Assembly: GCA_028819475.1 (NCBI GenBank) | Contig: JAPPLJ010000060.1 | Span: 1-64,000 of the forward strand | Source of the DNA: Rhodospirillaceae bacterium | GTDB taxonomy: Bacteria; Pseudomonadota; Alphaproteobacteria; Bin65 | Direction: 5' to 3' | Length of the DNA stretch: 64,000 bases | In this document: positions 27,138 to 34,734 of the stretch, piece by piece | Layout: each line of letters starts with the position of its first letter | Position numbering within the stretch: position 1 is the first letter of the stretch | The notes under the pieces: model-generated | The model's database searches: none | Told to the model about the DNA's origin: nothing | Seen by the model: only the letters and a program-made list of their open reading frames with translations | Position numbers and translations under genes: made by a program

Positions 27138-27878
27138 TCAGAGGCCGAAGAAATCGGTCAGCCGGGCGTTGAAGATTTCGGGACATTCCCAGTGCAGGAA
27201 GCGGCCGGCGCCTTCGACCGGTTCCACCTGGCGGAAATTCCGCACGCCGCCGAGGCGCGCCGGGTCCTCGATGAAGGGGTCGGCGGTGCCGTTGATCCCC
27301 ATGACCGGAATGTCCAGCGCTTCGAGCCGCGGAATGACGTCCGGAACCGAGGCCGCCATCTCCAGCATGCCGGTGCGGTATTCCTCGACCGGGTGGTTGG
27401 CGAGGAGCTGGATGACCGGCTCGCGGAACGGATGGCCCTCCGGCGGGATGACCTTGAAATACTTCGTGCCGCCGTGTTCGCGCAGGAAGGCGACCAGTCC
27501 GTCCCGGCTGCCGGCTTCGAGGGCGTCGGCGGCGGCCCGACCCGCAACCTGCCAGCGTTCCAGGTAGGACCGGGCCTCGTACAGCTCGCCCCAGGCGATC
27601 AGGGCGAGGCCGGACACGCGCTCCGGATGGTTGACGGCGAAGTTGGCGGCGATGGTGGTGCCGAAGGCGAGCGCGACCAGGAGCGGCCTTTCCAGCCCGA
27701 AATGCTCGACGAGGCCGAGCAGGTCGACGGTCTGGTTCTCGACCGAGAAGCCATAGTCCGTCATGCCGGTGCCGGCATGGCCGCGCCGGTCGTAGGCCAG
27801 GCAGGTGTAGCGGTCGGAGAAGGCCTCGATCTGCGGCGCCCAATAGTCGAGGCCGTGGATTTCGCCGTGGATGAACAC
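27138..27878 (-). CDS. alpha/beta-hydrolase-fold protein lacking nucleophile and normal start (possible pseudogene)
   Basis: About 246 residues from the first usable codon (GTG at 27878). The fold is clear: FIHGEIHGLDYWAPQIEAF, CLAYDRRGHAGTG, VMGINGTADPFIEDP and a late His in GRFLHWE. The nucleophile elbow G-x-S-x-G reads ALAFG, so Ser is Ala71. The conserved first strand is still encoded upstream in frame (KIRVNGCDFNCRIEGDGPGI), but its start position holds ATA (27939-27941) where ATG would give MKIRVNG. No ATG, GTG or TTG lies in frame between 27942 and the upstream gene. Either ATA is used, or the gene lost its start when the small gene upstream arrived. Cofactor-free non-serine members of this fold exist, so function is not excluded. 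Confidence 0.6.
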   Translation of the reverse strand: MFIHGEIHGLDYWAPQIEAFSDRYTCLAYDRRGHAGTGMTDYGFSVENQTVDLLGLVEHFGLERPLLVALAFGTTIAANFAVNHPERVSGLALIAWGELYEARSYLERWQVAGRAAADALEAGSRDGLVAFLREHGGTKYFKVIPPEGHPFREPVIQLLANHPVEEYRTGMLEMAASVPDVIPRLEALDIPVMGINGTADPFIEDPARLGGVRNFRQVEPVEGAGRFLHWECPEIFNARLTDFFGL

Positions 27879-27952
27879 GATGCCGGGGCCGTCGCCCTCG
27901 ATCCGGCAATTGAAATCGCAGCCGTTGACGCGGATTTTTATTGCCTGAAGCT

Positions 27953-28174
27953 TTACAAATACTTGATCGCCGCAAACAACGCACCGGCAAGCGCGAGGCC
28001 GTAGAGCATCAGCCGCCGTTCGAGTTGTGCAACCGTGGCTTCCGGATCGACCTTGCTGACAAGTTCGCCTTGCCCGGCACGGATAGCCGTGGCGACGGCT
28101 TCGGCTTGGCGCATGTCCATGCCTGCGGCTTCCATTTTTCGGGCCGCGTCAAGGGTATCGAATGTTTGCGCCAT
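27953..28174 (-). CDS. small coiled-coil membrane protein (DUF1640-like)
   Basis: A 73-residue protein. An N-terminal helix (TFDTLDAARKMEAAGMDMRQ, then AEAVATAIRAGQGELVSKVD) ends in one transmembrane segment LMLYGLALAGALFAAIKYL. It resembles the short DUF1640/CCDC90-type proteins often carried on phages and mobile DNA. Base composition is noticeably lower in G+C than its neighbours. It lies between a sulfatase fragment and a hydrolase gene without start codon, consistent with an inserted segment. The start at 28174 was chosen because it gives the family N-terminus; an earlier in-frame ATG lies 36 nt upstream. Confidence 0.6.
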   Translation of the reverse strand: MAQTFDTLDAARKMEAAGMDMRQAEAVATAIRAGQGELVSKVDPEATVAQLERRLMLYGLALAGALFAAIKYL

Positions 28175-28211
28175 GGCGCAAAGGTAGGTCCTAAAGGTCG
28201 CCGGCGTCAAG

Positions 28212-28331
28212 TTCGAGCGGCAGGGTCAGGCCGTCGGTCGGCACGCCATCGGCGCTTGGCATTTTGCCGGTCATGACGGTCGCCCGGTCGGGCGGGCATT
28301 TCGGTCTGGCGACATGGAAGCGGTCGAAGAC
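28212..28331 (-). pseudogene. sulfatase gene fragment
   Basis: About 40 codons on the minus strand read FDRFHVARPKCPPDRATVMT and continue GKMPSADGVPTDGLTLPLEL. This matches residues 56 to about 95 of the intact sulfatase encoded at 25392-27038, including the formylglycine motif (here CPPDR). Nucleotide similarity to 26761-26880 is high and stops abruptly at both ends. There is no start codon or remaining domain, so it is a relic of a duplicated or transferred sulfatase gene. Confidence 0.8.
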
Positions 28332-28344
28332 CGGGCCAACCGCC

Positions 28345-28857
28345 CTACAGAATAATCGGGATACCGCGGTTCTCGCCTTCGGAATCGATCAGGTCGATGC
28401 GCTTGAAGGCGATGCGGTAGCTGCCGTTCTCCGGAACGAGCCGGTGGGTGCAGCGCCCGGCGAACAGGCGGGTGCGGCCCTGCCGGTATTCGGCGACCGT
28501 CTGGTTCGAACGCACGACGATCCGGCCGTCATCCGGTTCGGCTTCGACGGCGACGTTGGCGATCATATGGACGGTGCGGGACGGCGGCGCCTGGGCGTGG
28601 ACCCGCGGATGGCCGAGCCGGCGCACCCGGGTTTCGAGCAGCTTGCGGTCGTCGTAGATCAGGGAAACCGTGTGCTGCGGATCGGCCTGGCCTTCCTCCA
28701 GCGGCACCCAGTAGCGGCAATCGTCGGTGTAGAGGGCGAGCCACGCCTCGAAGTCGCGCCTGTCGATCAGGTCGGCCTCATGGATCAGGAAGGCTTCGAC
28801 TGCCGCCCTGTCGGAAGCGGGGTCGAGGGCCGAGGCCGGCACGGAGCTGCCGCTCAT
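28345..28857 (-). CDS. ring-hydroxylating dioxygenase beta (small) subunit
   Basis: A 170-residue NTF2-fold protein of the aromatic-ring-hydroxylating dioxygenase beta family: FLIHEADLIDRRDFEAWLALYTDDCRYWVP, VSLIYDDRKLLETRVRRL and AGRCTHRLV. Beta subunits have a structural role in alpha3-beta3 enzymes. Its ATG overlaps the stop of the alpha-subunit gene by 4 nt, so the two are co-translated. No ferredoxin or reductase gene is adjacent; electron-transfer partners must be encoded elsewhere. Confidence 0.9.
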   Translation of the reverse strand: MSGSSVPASALDPASDRAAVEAFLIHEADLIDRRDFEAWLALYTDDCRYWVPLEEGQADPQHTVSLIYDDRKLLETRVRRLGHPRVHAQAPPSRTVHMIANVAVEAEPDDGRIVVRSNQTVAEYRQGRTRLFAGRCTHRLVPENGSYRIAFKRIDLIDSEGENRGIPIIL

Positions 28858-30206
28858 TCCGCCGCCACGGCCATGTCCGCGGCATCGGCGGCGCCGGCCC
28901 CGGTCATGTAGCCTGCCCAGGCGCGGAACTGATTGCGCACGGCGATCTCGCTGGTCCCGGTGCCGCCGCGGTCGAGGCCGTTATCGCCGTCGCGCACGTC
29001 GCGGCCGAAGCCGCGGCCGGTGTCGACCCATTCGTTGCCGTCGGCGCCGAGGCCGGTCTGGAGCCGCTCGTATACTTCCAGGTCGTCGGTCAGCACCGGC
29101 GAGCCGGTGCCGTTGACCATGTTGGCGAAGGCGACCGCCCGGCGGAACATCGCTTCCGGCGCGCCCTTCAGGCGGAAGACGTAGGTATCGAGGACCGTGC
29201 GGCCGGCGGCGAGCGGCCGGACGATGCGCAGCTGGCCGAACTGGCTCATGAAGGAGACGTTGGGGAAGACGATGGAGTTCCAGCGCGTGACCGACAGGAT
29301 TTCCCGCGCCCGTTCCGGCCCGTAGGCCGCCTCCATCCGCTTCTGGTATTCGACATGAACCGGGTCGTCCGACGCCGCGACCAGCTTCTCGTCGTCGTGA
29401 TAGTCGGCCATGTAGCCGTGGCCGCCGCCGGCGACCCAGAGGCCGATGCCTTCCCACAATTCGTTGGGCGCGCCGTTCTGGCGCATCTGGCGCACGCCGA
29501 CCTCGCCGGCCCCGTCGGTCGGGCTGCCGTCGTCCTGCTCGTTGGCGGCGGCGATCGAGGAGGCGTGGACGTAGCGCGGATGGATCGTGTCCAGATGGTT
29601 CTCCAGCACGAATTTCCAGTTGCCGTCATAGGCGTGGCGCGAGACGCCGCCGGCGACCTCGACTTCGCCCTCCGGCGCCCGGTCGACCAGGTCGTCGAAG
29701 GAGGAGATCAGCGGGCCGAGAAAATCGCGCAGCGACGGGCCGTCCGCGGCCAGGCTGGCGAAGACGAAGCCGCGATACACTTCGGTCCGCGGCACTTCGG
29801 CGAGGCCCAGGCGACGCTGCGGGCTGCGCTCCTCGGCATAGCCCTCCGGCGACGGCACGGCGAGCAAGGCGCCGTCCAGGCCGTAGGTCCAGCCGTGATA
29901 GGGGCAGACGAACTGCGTGACCGTGCCCTTCGCGGCGCTGCACACGGTCGACCCGCGATGGGCGCAGCGGTTGAACAGCACCGCCACGCCGCCGTCGCGC
30001 TGGCGCACCATGAGGACCGGCTGGCGGCCCATCTGCGTCGTCACGAAATCGCCCGCGCGCGGGACCTGGCTGTCATGGCCGAGCAGCAGCCAGGCCCGGC
30101 CGAAGATCCGTTCCATCTCCAGGTCGAAGATGCCCGGATCGGTGTAGGCGTCCCGGTGCACCCGGCCGGGCTGCACCAGCTCCGCAATCCGCTCGGTCGT
30201 CCACAT
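28854..30206 (-). CDS. Rieske ring-hydroxylating dioxygenase alpha subunit
   Basis: A 450-residue oxygenase subunit. The Rieske [2Fe-2S] site is Cys81-x-His83 and Cys101-x-x-His104 (CPYHGW). The mononuclear iron site is in ENHLDTIHPRYVH, with Asp206 as the bridging residue and His209/His214 as ligands. The enzyme adds O2 to an aromatic ring (cis-diol) or demethylates/hydroxylates. The sequence class (salicylate/anthranilate/benzoate-like groups) cannot be fixed here. It forms a pair with the beta subunit downstream. The SDR gene 224 bp upstream on the same strand could oxidise a diol product. Confidence 0.92.
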   Translation of the reverse strand: MWTTERIAELVQPGRVHRDAYTDPGIFDLEMERIFGRAWLLLGHDSQVPRAGDFVTTQMGRQPVLMVRQRDGGVAVLFNRCAHRGSTVCSAAKGTVTQFVCPYHGWTYGLDGALLAVPSPEGYAEERSPQRRLGLAEVPRTEVYRGFVFASLAADGPSLRDFLGPLISSFDDLVDRAPEGEVEVAGGVSRHAYDGNWKFVLENHLDTIHPRYVHASSIAAANEQDDGSPTDGAGEVGVRQMRQNGAPNELWEGIGLWVAGGGHGYMADYHDDEKLVAASDDPVHVEYQKRMEAAYGPERAREILSVTRWNSIVFPNVSFMSQFGQLRIVRPLAAGRTVLDTYVFRLKGAPEAMFRRAVAFANMVNGTGSPVLTDDLEVYERLQTGLGADGNEWVDTGRGFGRDVRDGDNGLDRGGTGTSEIAVRNQFRAWAGYMTGAGAADAADMAVAAE

Positions 30207-30345
30207 GGCGCCCTCGTTCGTTCAGCCTGGCAAAGGTTACACCGCAGGGCGGGGCAGCGGAAGCCGGCCCTCCTACTGCCCGTCCGACGCGCTTTTTCCG
30301 CTCCGTCGGGCGGGGGTGCCACGGACTGCGCGGGCTCGAACCTGT

Positions 30346-30374
30346 GTAGGGGAGGGTTTCAAACCCTCCCCTAC
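30346..30374. repeat. 29-bp perfect palindrome, copy 1
   Basis: GTAGGGGAGGGTTT and its exact complement around one C. It lies in the 224-bp gap between the SDR and Rieske genes. A diverged copy is at 62594-62621. It may act as a terminator or a protein-binding site; the sequence GTAGGGGAGGG...CCCTCCCCTAC is typical of dispersed alphaproteobacterial repeats. Confidence 0.75.
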
Positions 30375-30430
30375 GGACTCTCCGCCCGGATCGGAGTCCG
30401 GCGCGCGATCGGTGCGGCCCGCCGGCCTGC

Positions 30431-31219
30431 TCAGAACAGCGGCCCCTTGTTCACCATGCCGCCGTCGACGGTCACGATCGTGCCGGTGGTGTAGCTCGAC
30501 AGGTCGCTCGCCAGGAACACGGCCATGTCGGCGATTTCTTCGACCGTGGCGGCGCGGCCCCAGGCGAAGGGCGCGAAATATTCGGAATAGCGGTCTTCGT
30601 CGCCCCAGGCGTCGCGCGCCGCCTTGCGCATCATGCCGACGAGCTTTTCCGTCGCCACCGGGCCGGGATTGAGGCCGACGACGCGCACGCCGTCCTTCGG
30701 CCCGCCGCCGCCGAGCGCGCGGGTGAAGGCCATCAGGGCGGCGTTGGCCGTGCTGCCGCAGATATAGTCGGCGACCGGTTTCTCGCCGCCGTTGCCGATG
30801 ATGTTGACGATCACGCCGCCGCCGCGCGCCTTCATCGCGGCGTAATAATGGCGGCACAGGTTGATCGTGCTGAAGACCTTGAGGTCCCAGACCGCGCGCC
30901 ATTGCGGCTCGAGGATCTCGTCGATCCGGCCCTTCGGGATCGCGCCGGCGGAGTTGATAAGGATGTCGGCGTCCGGGCAGGCTTCGGCGAGCACGGCCTG
31001 GCCTTCGCTCGTCGAGAGGTCGCGCGGATGGCAGGTGACCGACACGGAATGCGCCGCCTCGATCTCCGCCTTCAGACCGTCGAGCCGCGCCGCGGTGCGC
31101 GCGGATATGTGCAGATCGACGCCTTCGGCCGCCAGCCGTTCGGCGATCGCCCGGCCGATGCCTTCGGACGCCCCGGTGACGACCGCCGTCCTCCCGGCAA
31201 GGTTGGTTTCCAGCGCCAT
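30431..31219 (-). CDS. short-chain dehydrogenase/reductase, atypical active site
   Basis: A 262-residue SDR. The NAD(P)-binding motif TGASEGIG (residues 15-22), ILINSAG (NNAG-type) and a C-terminal VDGGMV are clear. The catalytic region reads NIIGNGGEKPVADYICGSTANAAL: a Tyr (152) is present but the residue four later is Ser, not the usual Lys of YxxxK, and alignment from the following helix puts Asn at the Lys place. Divergent SDRs with this NGGEKP-DYICGS block may use a shifted site. The ATG at 31219 follows GGGAGGATCCC. It is co-oriented with the TRAP transporter upstream. Confidence 0.8.
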   Translation of the reverse strand: MALETNLAGRTAVVTGASEGIGRAIAERLAAEGVDLHISARTAARLDGLKAEIEAAHSVSVTCHPRDLSTSEGQAVLAEACPDADILINSAGAIPKGRIDEILEPQWRAVWDLKVFSTINLCRHYYAAMKARGGGVIVNIIGNGGEKPVADYICGSTANAALMAFTRALGGGGPKDGVRVVGLNPGPVATEKLVGMMRKAARDAWGDEDRYSEYFAPFAWGRAATVEEIADMAVFLASDLSSYTTGTIVTVDGGMVNKGPLF

Positions 31220-31344
31220 GGGATCCTCCCGCCAGTTGAAATTCATTGCCTGCGATGGACCGGCGCCAGCATTCCGATTGTCGAGCGAAAGGCAAGAGGG
31301 GAGGCGGATGGGCACGGGCTGCGCGCGCCGGCGATCCCGCCGCG

Positions 31345-31779
31345 TCAGCCCGCGGATTTCTCGATCAGCCGCTTCAGTTCGCGGATTTCGCTTTCGTGGC
31401 CGGATCTGAGGCCGCTCCAGCGGGCGTCGTCCATGCCCGCCTGGCGCCACGCGATCAGGGAGACGACGCAGGTCCCGGGATCGCATTCCAGAACGTTTCC
31501 CGGCACCACGCGGATCATGATCCGGGGGACCAGTGAGTCGCGGTCGGGGCCGAGATGGAACAGGATCGTGCCGCGCTCCGGGTCGGCGTCGATAAGGCCC
31601 CAAATCGGCGCGCCGGTCTCCGGGAAGGCGCCTTCGACCGTGCCGTCCGGATGGACCGTGGCGTCGCCCAGGCCGACCGCCCAGGAGGCGAGATTCTCCG
31701 GCGCCAGCAGGAACGCCATCGCGTCCGCGGCCGGGCGGTCGACGGCGGCCGAGCAGATATGGGCCCATCGGTCTTCCAT
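31345..31779 (-). CDS. SRPBCC (START-like) family protein
   Basis: A 144-residue helix-grip protein (polyketide-cyclase/START-like). ENLASWAVGLGDATVHPDGTVEG and IWGLIDADPERGTILFHLGPD strands are followed by a long C-terminal helix (SEIRELKRLIEKSAG). Members bind hydrophobic ligands. The role is unknown. It lies 15 bp after the TRAP large-permease gene on the same strand, so it is probably in that operon. Confidence 0.65.
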   Translation of the reverse strand: MEDRWAHICSAAVDRPAADAMAFLLAPENLASWAVGLGDATVHPDGTVEGAFPETGAPIWGLIDADPERGTILFHLGPDRDSLVPRIMIRVVPGNVLECDPGTCVVSLIAWRQAGMDDARWSGLRSGHESEIRELKRLIEKSAG

Positions 31780-31794
31780 CGCACACGCTTTCCG

Positions 31795-33087
31795 TCAGAA
31801 GCCGAGCAGCCGGGGCAGCCACAGGCTCAGGCCCGGCACATAGGTGACGAGCACGAGCGCGGCCAGGCTGACCAGCAGGAAGGGCCAGGTTTCGCGCAGC
31901 AGCGCCGGCAGGCCGCAGCCGGCGATCCGCTCCGCCGCGAACAGGCAGACGCCGAGCGGCGGGGTCAGCAGGCCGATATTCAGGTTCAGGATGGCGATGG
32001 CGCCGAAATGGACCGGGTCGACGCCCGCCGCCGTGGCCGCGGTGGCGAGGATCGGCACGAACAGGATGATCGCGGCCACCGGGTCGATGAACATGCCGAG
32101 CAGCAGCATAATGAGGTTGAGCGCGATCAGCAGCAGCGCCGGCGGCAGGGCAAGCTCGCGCACCGTGTTCTCGAGCAGGGCCGGCACATTCTCCATCCCC
32201 ATCACCCAGGTGAAGATCGCGCCGCAGCCGACGATGATCAGGAGCTGGGCGGAAAACACCGCCGAACGGTCGAGCACTGACAGGAACTGGCGCAGGCCCA
32301 GGGTGCGGTAGAGGAACGCCGCGATCAGCAGGGCATAGAAGGCGGCGAGCCCGCCCGCCTCGGTCGGGGTCATGATGCCGCCCAGGATGCCGGCCAGGAT
32401 GATTCCGGGGATCATCAGCGGCGGGAAGGCGCGGCCTGCCGACCGGGCGACCGCCGGCAGGCTGCGGTCCATCGCGACGGCGGCGTGGCCCCGCCGGCGC
32501 GCCTGGAACCCGACCAGCGCCATCTGGCACAAGCCGATCGTCAGGCCCGGCACGATGCAGGCGGCGAACAGGGCGCCGATGGAGATGCCGGTCATCGAGC
32601 CGTAGATGACGACGATCAGCGACGGCGGCACCATGGGGCCGATGATGGAGGAGGACGCGGTGACCGCGGCGGCGTAGGCGGCGGAATAGCCGCTCCGGCT
32701 CATCGACGGGATGAAGACCTTGCCCAGCGCTGCGATGTCGCCCAGTGCGACGCCGGTGATGCCGGAGAACAGGATCGACGCGCCGATATTGACCTGGGCC
32801 AGCCCGCCGCGCATCCAGCCGAACAGCACGTTGGCGAAGGCGATCAGCCGGTCGGTGATCCGGCTTTCGTTGATCAGTTCGCCGGCCAGGATGAACAGCG
32901 GGATCGCCATCAGCACGAACACGTCGATGCCCTGGAAGATCCGCTCCGGCAGAACCGGCAGAAAGGCCGTCTGGCCGCTCGCCACGAGCCACAGGAGCGA
33001 CGCGGCGACCATCGTCCAGGCGACCGGCAGGCCCGCGAACAGGAGGAACAGGAACGACGCCAGGAACAGGCCGAGCGAGAGGCTCAC
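31795..33087 (-). CDS. TRAP transporter large permease (DctM)
   Basis: About 430 residues with a dozen hydrophobic segments. DctM landmarks: GLPVAWTMVAASLLWLV, FQGIDVFVLMAIPLFILAGEL, SGITGVALGDIAALGKVFIPSM, TASSSIIGPMVPPSLI and LGMFIDPVAAIILFVPI. It transports an organic acid with a sodium or proton gradient together with DctQ and the DctP binding protein. The GTG at 33087 was chosen because it overlaps the DctQ stop by 4 nt and starts the first transmembrane helix; a longer frame begins 39 nt upstream. Confidence 0.9.
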   Translation of the reverse strand: MSLSLGLFLASFLFLLFAGLPVAWTMVAASLLWLVASGQTAFLPVLPERIFQGIDVFVLMAIPLFILAGELINESRITDRLIAFANVLFGWMRGGLAQVNIGASILFSGITGVALGDIAALGKVFIPSMSRSGYSAAYAAAVTASSSIIGPMVPPSLIVVIYGSMTGISIGALFAACIVPGLTIGLCQMALVGFQARRRGHAAVAMDRSLPAVARSAGRAFPPLMIPGIILAGILGGIMTPTEAGGLAAFYALLIAAFLYRTLGLRQFLSVLDRSAVFSAQLLIIVGCGAIFTWVMGMENVPALLENTVRELALPPALLLIALNLIMLLLGMFIDPVAAIILFVPILATAATAAGVDPVHFGAIAILNLNIGLLTPPLGVCLFAAERIAGCGLPALLRETWPFLLVSLAALVLVTYVPGLSLWLPRLLGF

Positions 33088-33557
33088 CCGGCATCCTTCC
33101 ACGGCCGGCCGGACCAGGACTGCCACAGGCGGACGATCAGAAAGACCAGTCCCAGGCCGAAGGCGACCGGCAGGGCCGCGTAGGGATATTGCAGCGAGAC
33201 CTGCAGCCCATCGCTGGTCTGCCCGCCGGCGAAATCGACGGTGCGCACCGCAGCGAAGGTGAGGATCAGCAGCAGGGCGACGGTCAGCAGGTCGAGCGTT
33301 CGCATCCAGTACCAGCGCGCGCCGGGCCGCAGCAGGTCGGGAACGAAAGTCACCCGGATATGGCCGTCGGTCCGGATCGAGACCGCCACGCCCGCCAGCA
33401 CCGACCAGACGAGCGCGTAGCGGGCCATCTCCTCGGTAAAGAAGGGCGTGACGCCGAAGCCGTAGCGCATGGCGACCTGCGCGACGATCAGCGCGAACAG
33501 CAGCAACAGCGCCGTCGCGCCGATGGTCCGCAGCAGCCGTTCCAGCCAGCCGGTCAT
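33084..33557 (-). CDS. TRAP transporter small permease (DctQ)
   Basis: A 157-residue protein with four transmembrane helices in the DctQ pattern: TIGATALLLLFALIVAQVAMRYGFG, then EEMARYALVWSVLAGVAVSIRTDGHIRVTFV, and two more hydrophobic segments. It forms the membrane unit with DctM, whose start it overlaps. It is separated from the DctP gene by 54 bp containing a perfect GC palindrome. Confidence 0.9.
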   Translation of the reverse strand: MTGWLERLLRTIGATALLLLFALIVAQVAMRYGFGVTPFFTEEMARYALVWSVLAGVAVSIRTDGHIRVTFVPDLLRPGARWYWMRTLDLLTVALLLILTFAAVRTVDFAGGQTSDGLQVSLQYPYAALPVAFGLGLVFLIVRLWQSWSGRPWKDAG

Positions 33558-33571
33558 GGAACCACGGTCAG

Positions 33572-33587
33572 GGCCGGGCGCCCGGCC
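33572..33587 (-). promoter_or_regulatory. GC palindrome between dctP-type and dctQ-type genes
   Basis: GGCCGGGCGCCCGGCC is a perfect 16-bp palindrome in the 54-bp gap behind the binding-protein gene. It probably forms a stem-loop protecting the dctP message or pausing transcription, like the stem-loops behind the other three binding-protein genes here. Confidence 0.45.
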
Positions 33588-33611
33588 GGCGGCTCGGCGT
33601 GGTCCGGAACG

Positions 33612-34634
33612 CTATTTGGACAGCCGGGCCACCTCGGCGATGATCTCGTCGACCAGCGCCGGCGTGTCGACATTCTTTTTCAGCCACGCGATCGCCGCCG
33701 GCCGCACGCGGTCCGCGAACGCCTGCTTCATCTCCCGTGTGAAGGGGATGACGGTGACGCCGCGTTCCTTCGCCATCGCGATATTTTTCGCTTCGGCGTC
33801 CCGCGACGCCTTGCGGTTGTAGGCGATGGCCTTCTTGCCCGCGGCCAGCACGACCGCCTTGTGCTTGTCCGACAGCTTGGCGAACCAGCGGTCGTTGATG
33901 CCGAGCGGCCCGAAGGCATAGATGTGGCCGTCCAGCATCAGGAATTTCTGAACCTCATGCAGCTTGATCAGGTTGAACACCCAGACGGCGTTGTCCTGCC
34001 CGTCGACCACGCCGGTCTTGAGCGAGGTGTAGAGTTCCGGGAAGGCGATGGGCGTCGCCGAGCCGCCGAGGGTCAGCACCGGAATGCCGAAGATCGGCGC
34101 CATGACGCGCATCTTCAGGCCCTTCATGTCGTCCGGTTTGCGGATCGCCCTGTTCGCGCTGTAATGCTTGAAGCCGCCGGATTCCCACCAGCCGAGGACG
34201 CGGATGCCGGTCTTTTTGCGGATATCCTCGGCCATCTTCGTGCCGACCGGACCGTCGAGCAGCTTCCAGGCCGTTTGTTCGTCCGGGAACAGGTAGGGCA
34301 TCGAGAGGATCTGGATGTCCTTGTAGATCGAGGCGTAGTTGCCGTCGGACGCATCGGACATCTGGATGATGCCGTGGCGGACCTGGTTCAGCCGTTCGTT
34401 GGGCTTGCCGAGCGCGCCGCCGTAGACGATCTCCATCTTGATCGCGCCGCCCGAGCCTTTCTCCACTTCCGCCTCGAAAAGCTCGAACATGCCGTTGACC
34501 GGCTCCGCGCCCGGGAAGCCCTTCTTGAGCATGAGGCCGGCCTTGATGTCCGCCGCCGAAGCGGGCGCGCCGATTCCGGCCGTCAATACGGCGGTTGCGG
34601 CCAGGGCTGCCGCCGCCTTCAGAATACTCCTCAT
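33612..34634 (-). CDS. TRAP transporter substrate-binding protein (DctP)
   Basis: A 340-residue periplasmic protein. Signal peptide residues 1 to about 27 (MRSILKAAAALAATAVLTAG, then ASA). DctP-family features: NERLNQVRHGIIQMSDASDG, MKGLKMRVMAPIFGIPVLTLGGSATPIAFPELYTSLKTGVVDGQDN, with the conserved Arg that salt-bridges the carboxylate of organic-acid ligands in KMRVM. The start at 34634 was chosen because it opens the signal peptide. It is divergent from hyuA across a 100-bp promoter region. Confidence 0.9.
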   Translation of the reverse strand: MRSILKAAAALAATAVLTAGIGAPASAADIKAGLMLKKGFPGAEPVNGMFELFEAEVEKGSGGAIKMEIVYGGALGKPNERLNQVRHGIIQMSDASDGNYASIYKDIQILSMPYLFPDEQTAWKLLDGPVGTKMAEDIRKKTGIRVLGWWESGGFKHYSANRAIRKPDDMKGLKMRVMAPIFGIPVLTLGGSATPIAFPELYTSLKTGVVDGQDNAVWVFNLIKLHEVQKFLMLDGHIYAFGPLGINDRWFAKLSDKHKAVVLAAGKKAIAYNRKASRDAEAKNIAMAKERGVTVIPFTREMKQAFADRVRPAAIAWLKKNVDTPALVDEIIAEVARLSK

Positions 34635-34646
34635 CGTACGTCTCCG

Positions 34647-34677
34647 TTGACGCCTTGCCAGGGAACAGGCGTATACA
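34647..34677 (+). promoter_or_regulatory. divergent promoter/operator between TRAP operon and hyuAB operon
   Basis: TTGACG (34647-34652) and TATACA (34672-34677) are promoter-like boxes reading toward hyuA, with a rather long 19-bp spacer. The inverted repeat ACGCCT (34650-34655) / AGGCGT (34667-34672) lies across them, as expected for a repressor site. It probably couples control of the divergent transporter and hydantoinase genes. Confidence 0.4.
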
Positions 34678-34734
34678 ATCGGCCGATCGTCGCGGTTCGG
34701 CAAGGTGCTTCGGCATGACCAATAACATCCGGCA

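Noticed and set aside
30431-33094. An 887-codon open frame on the minus strand spanning the TRAP and SDR genes
   Set aside because: Only the last 262 codons are protein-like (SDR). The rest is the GC-rich shadow of the DctM-type gene in another frame.
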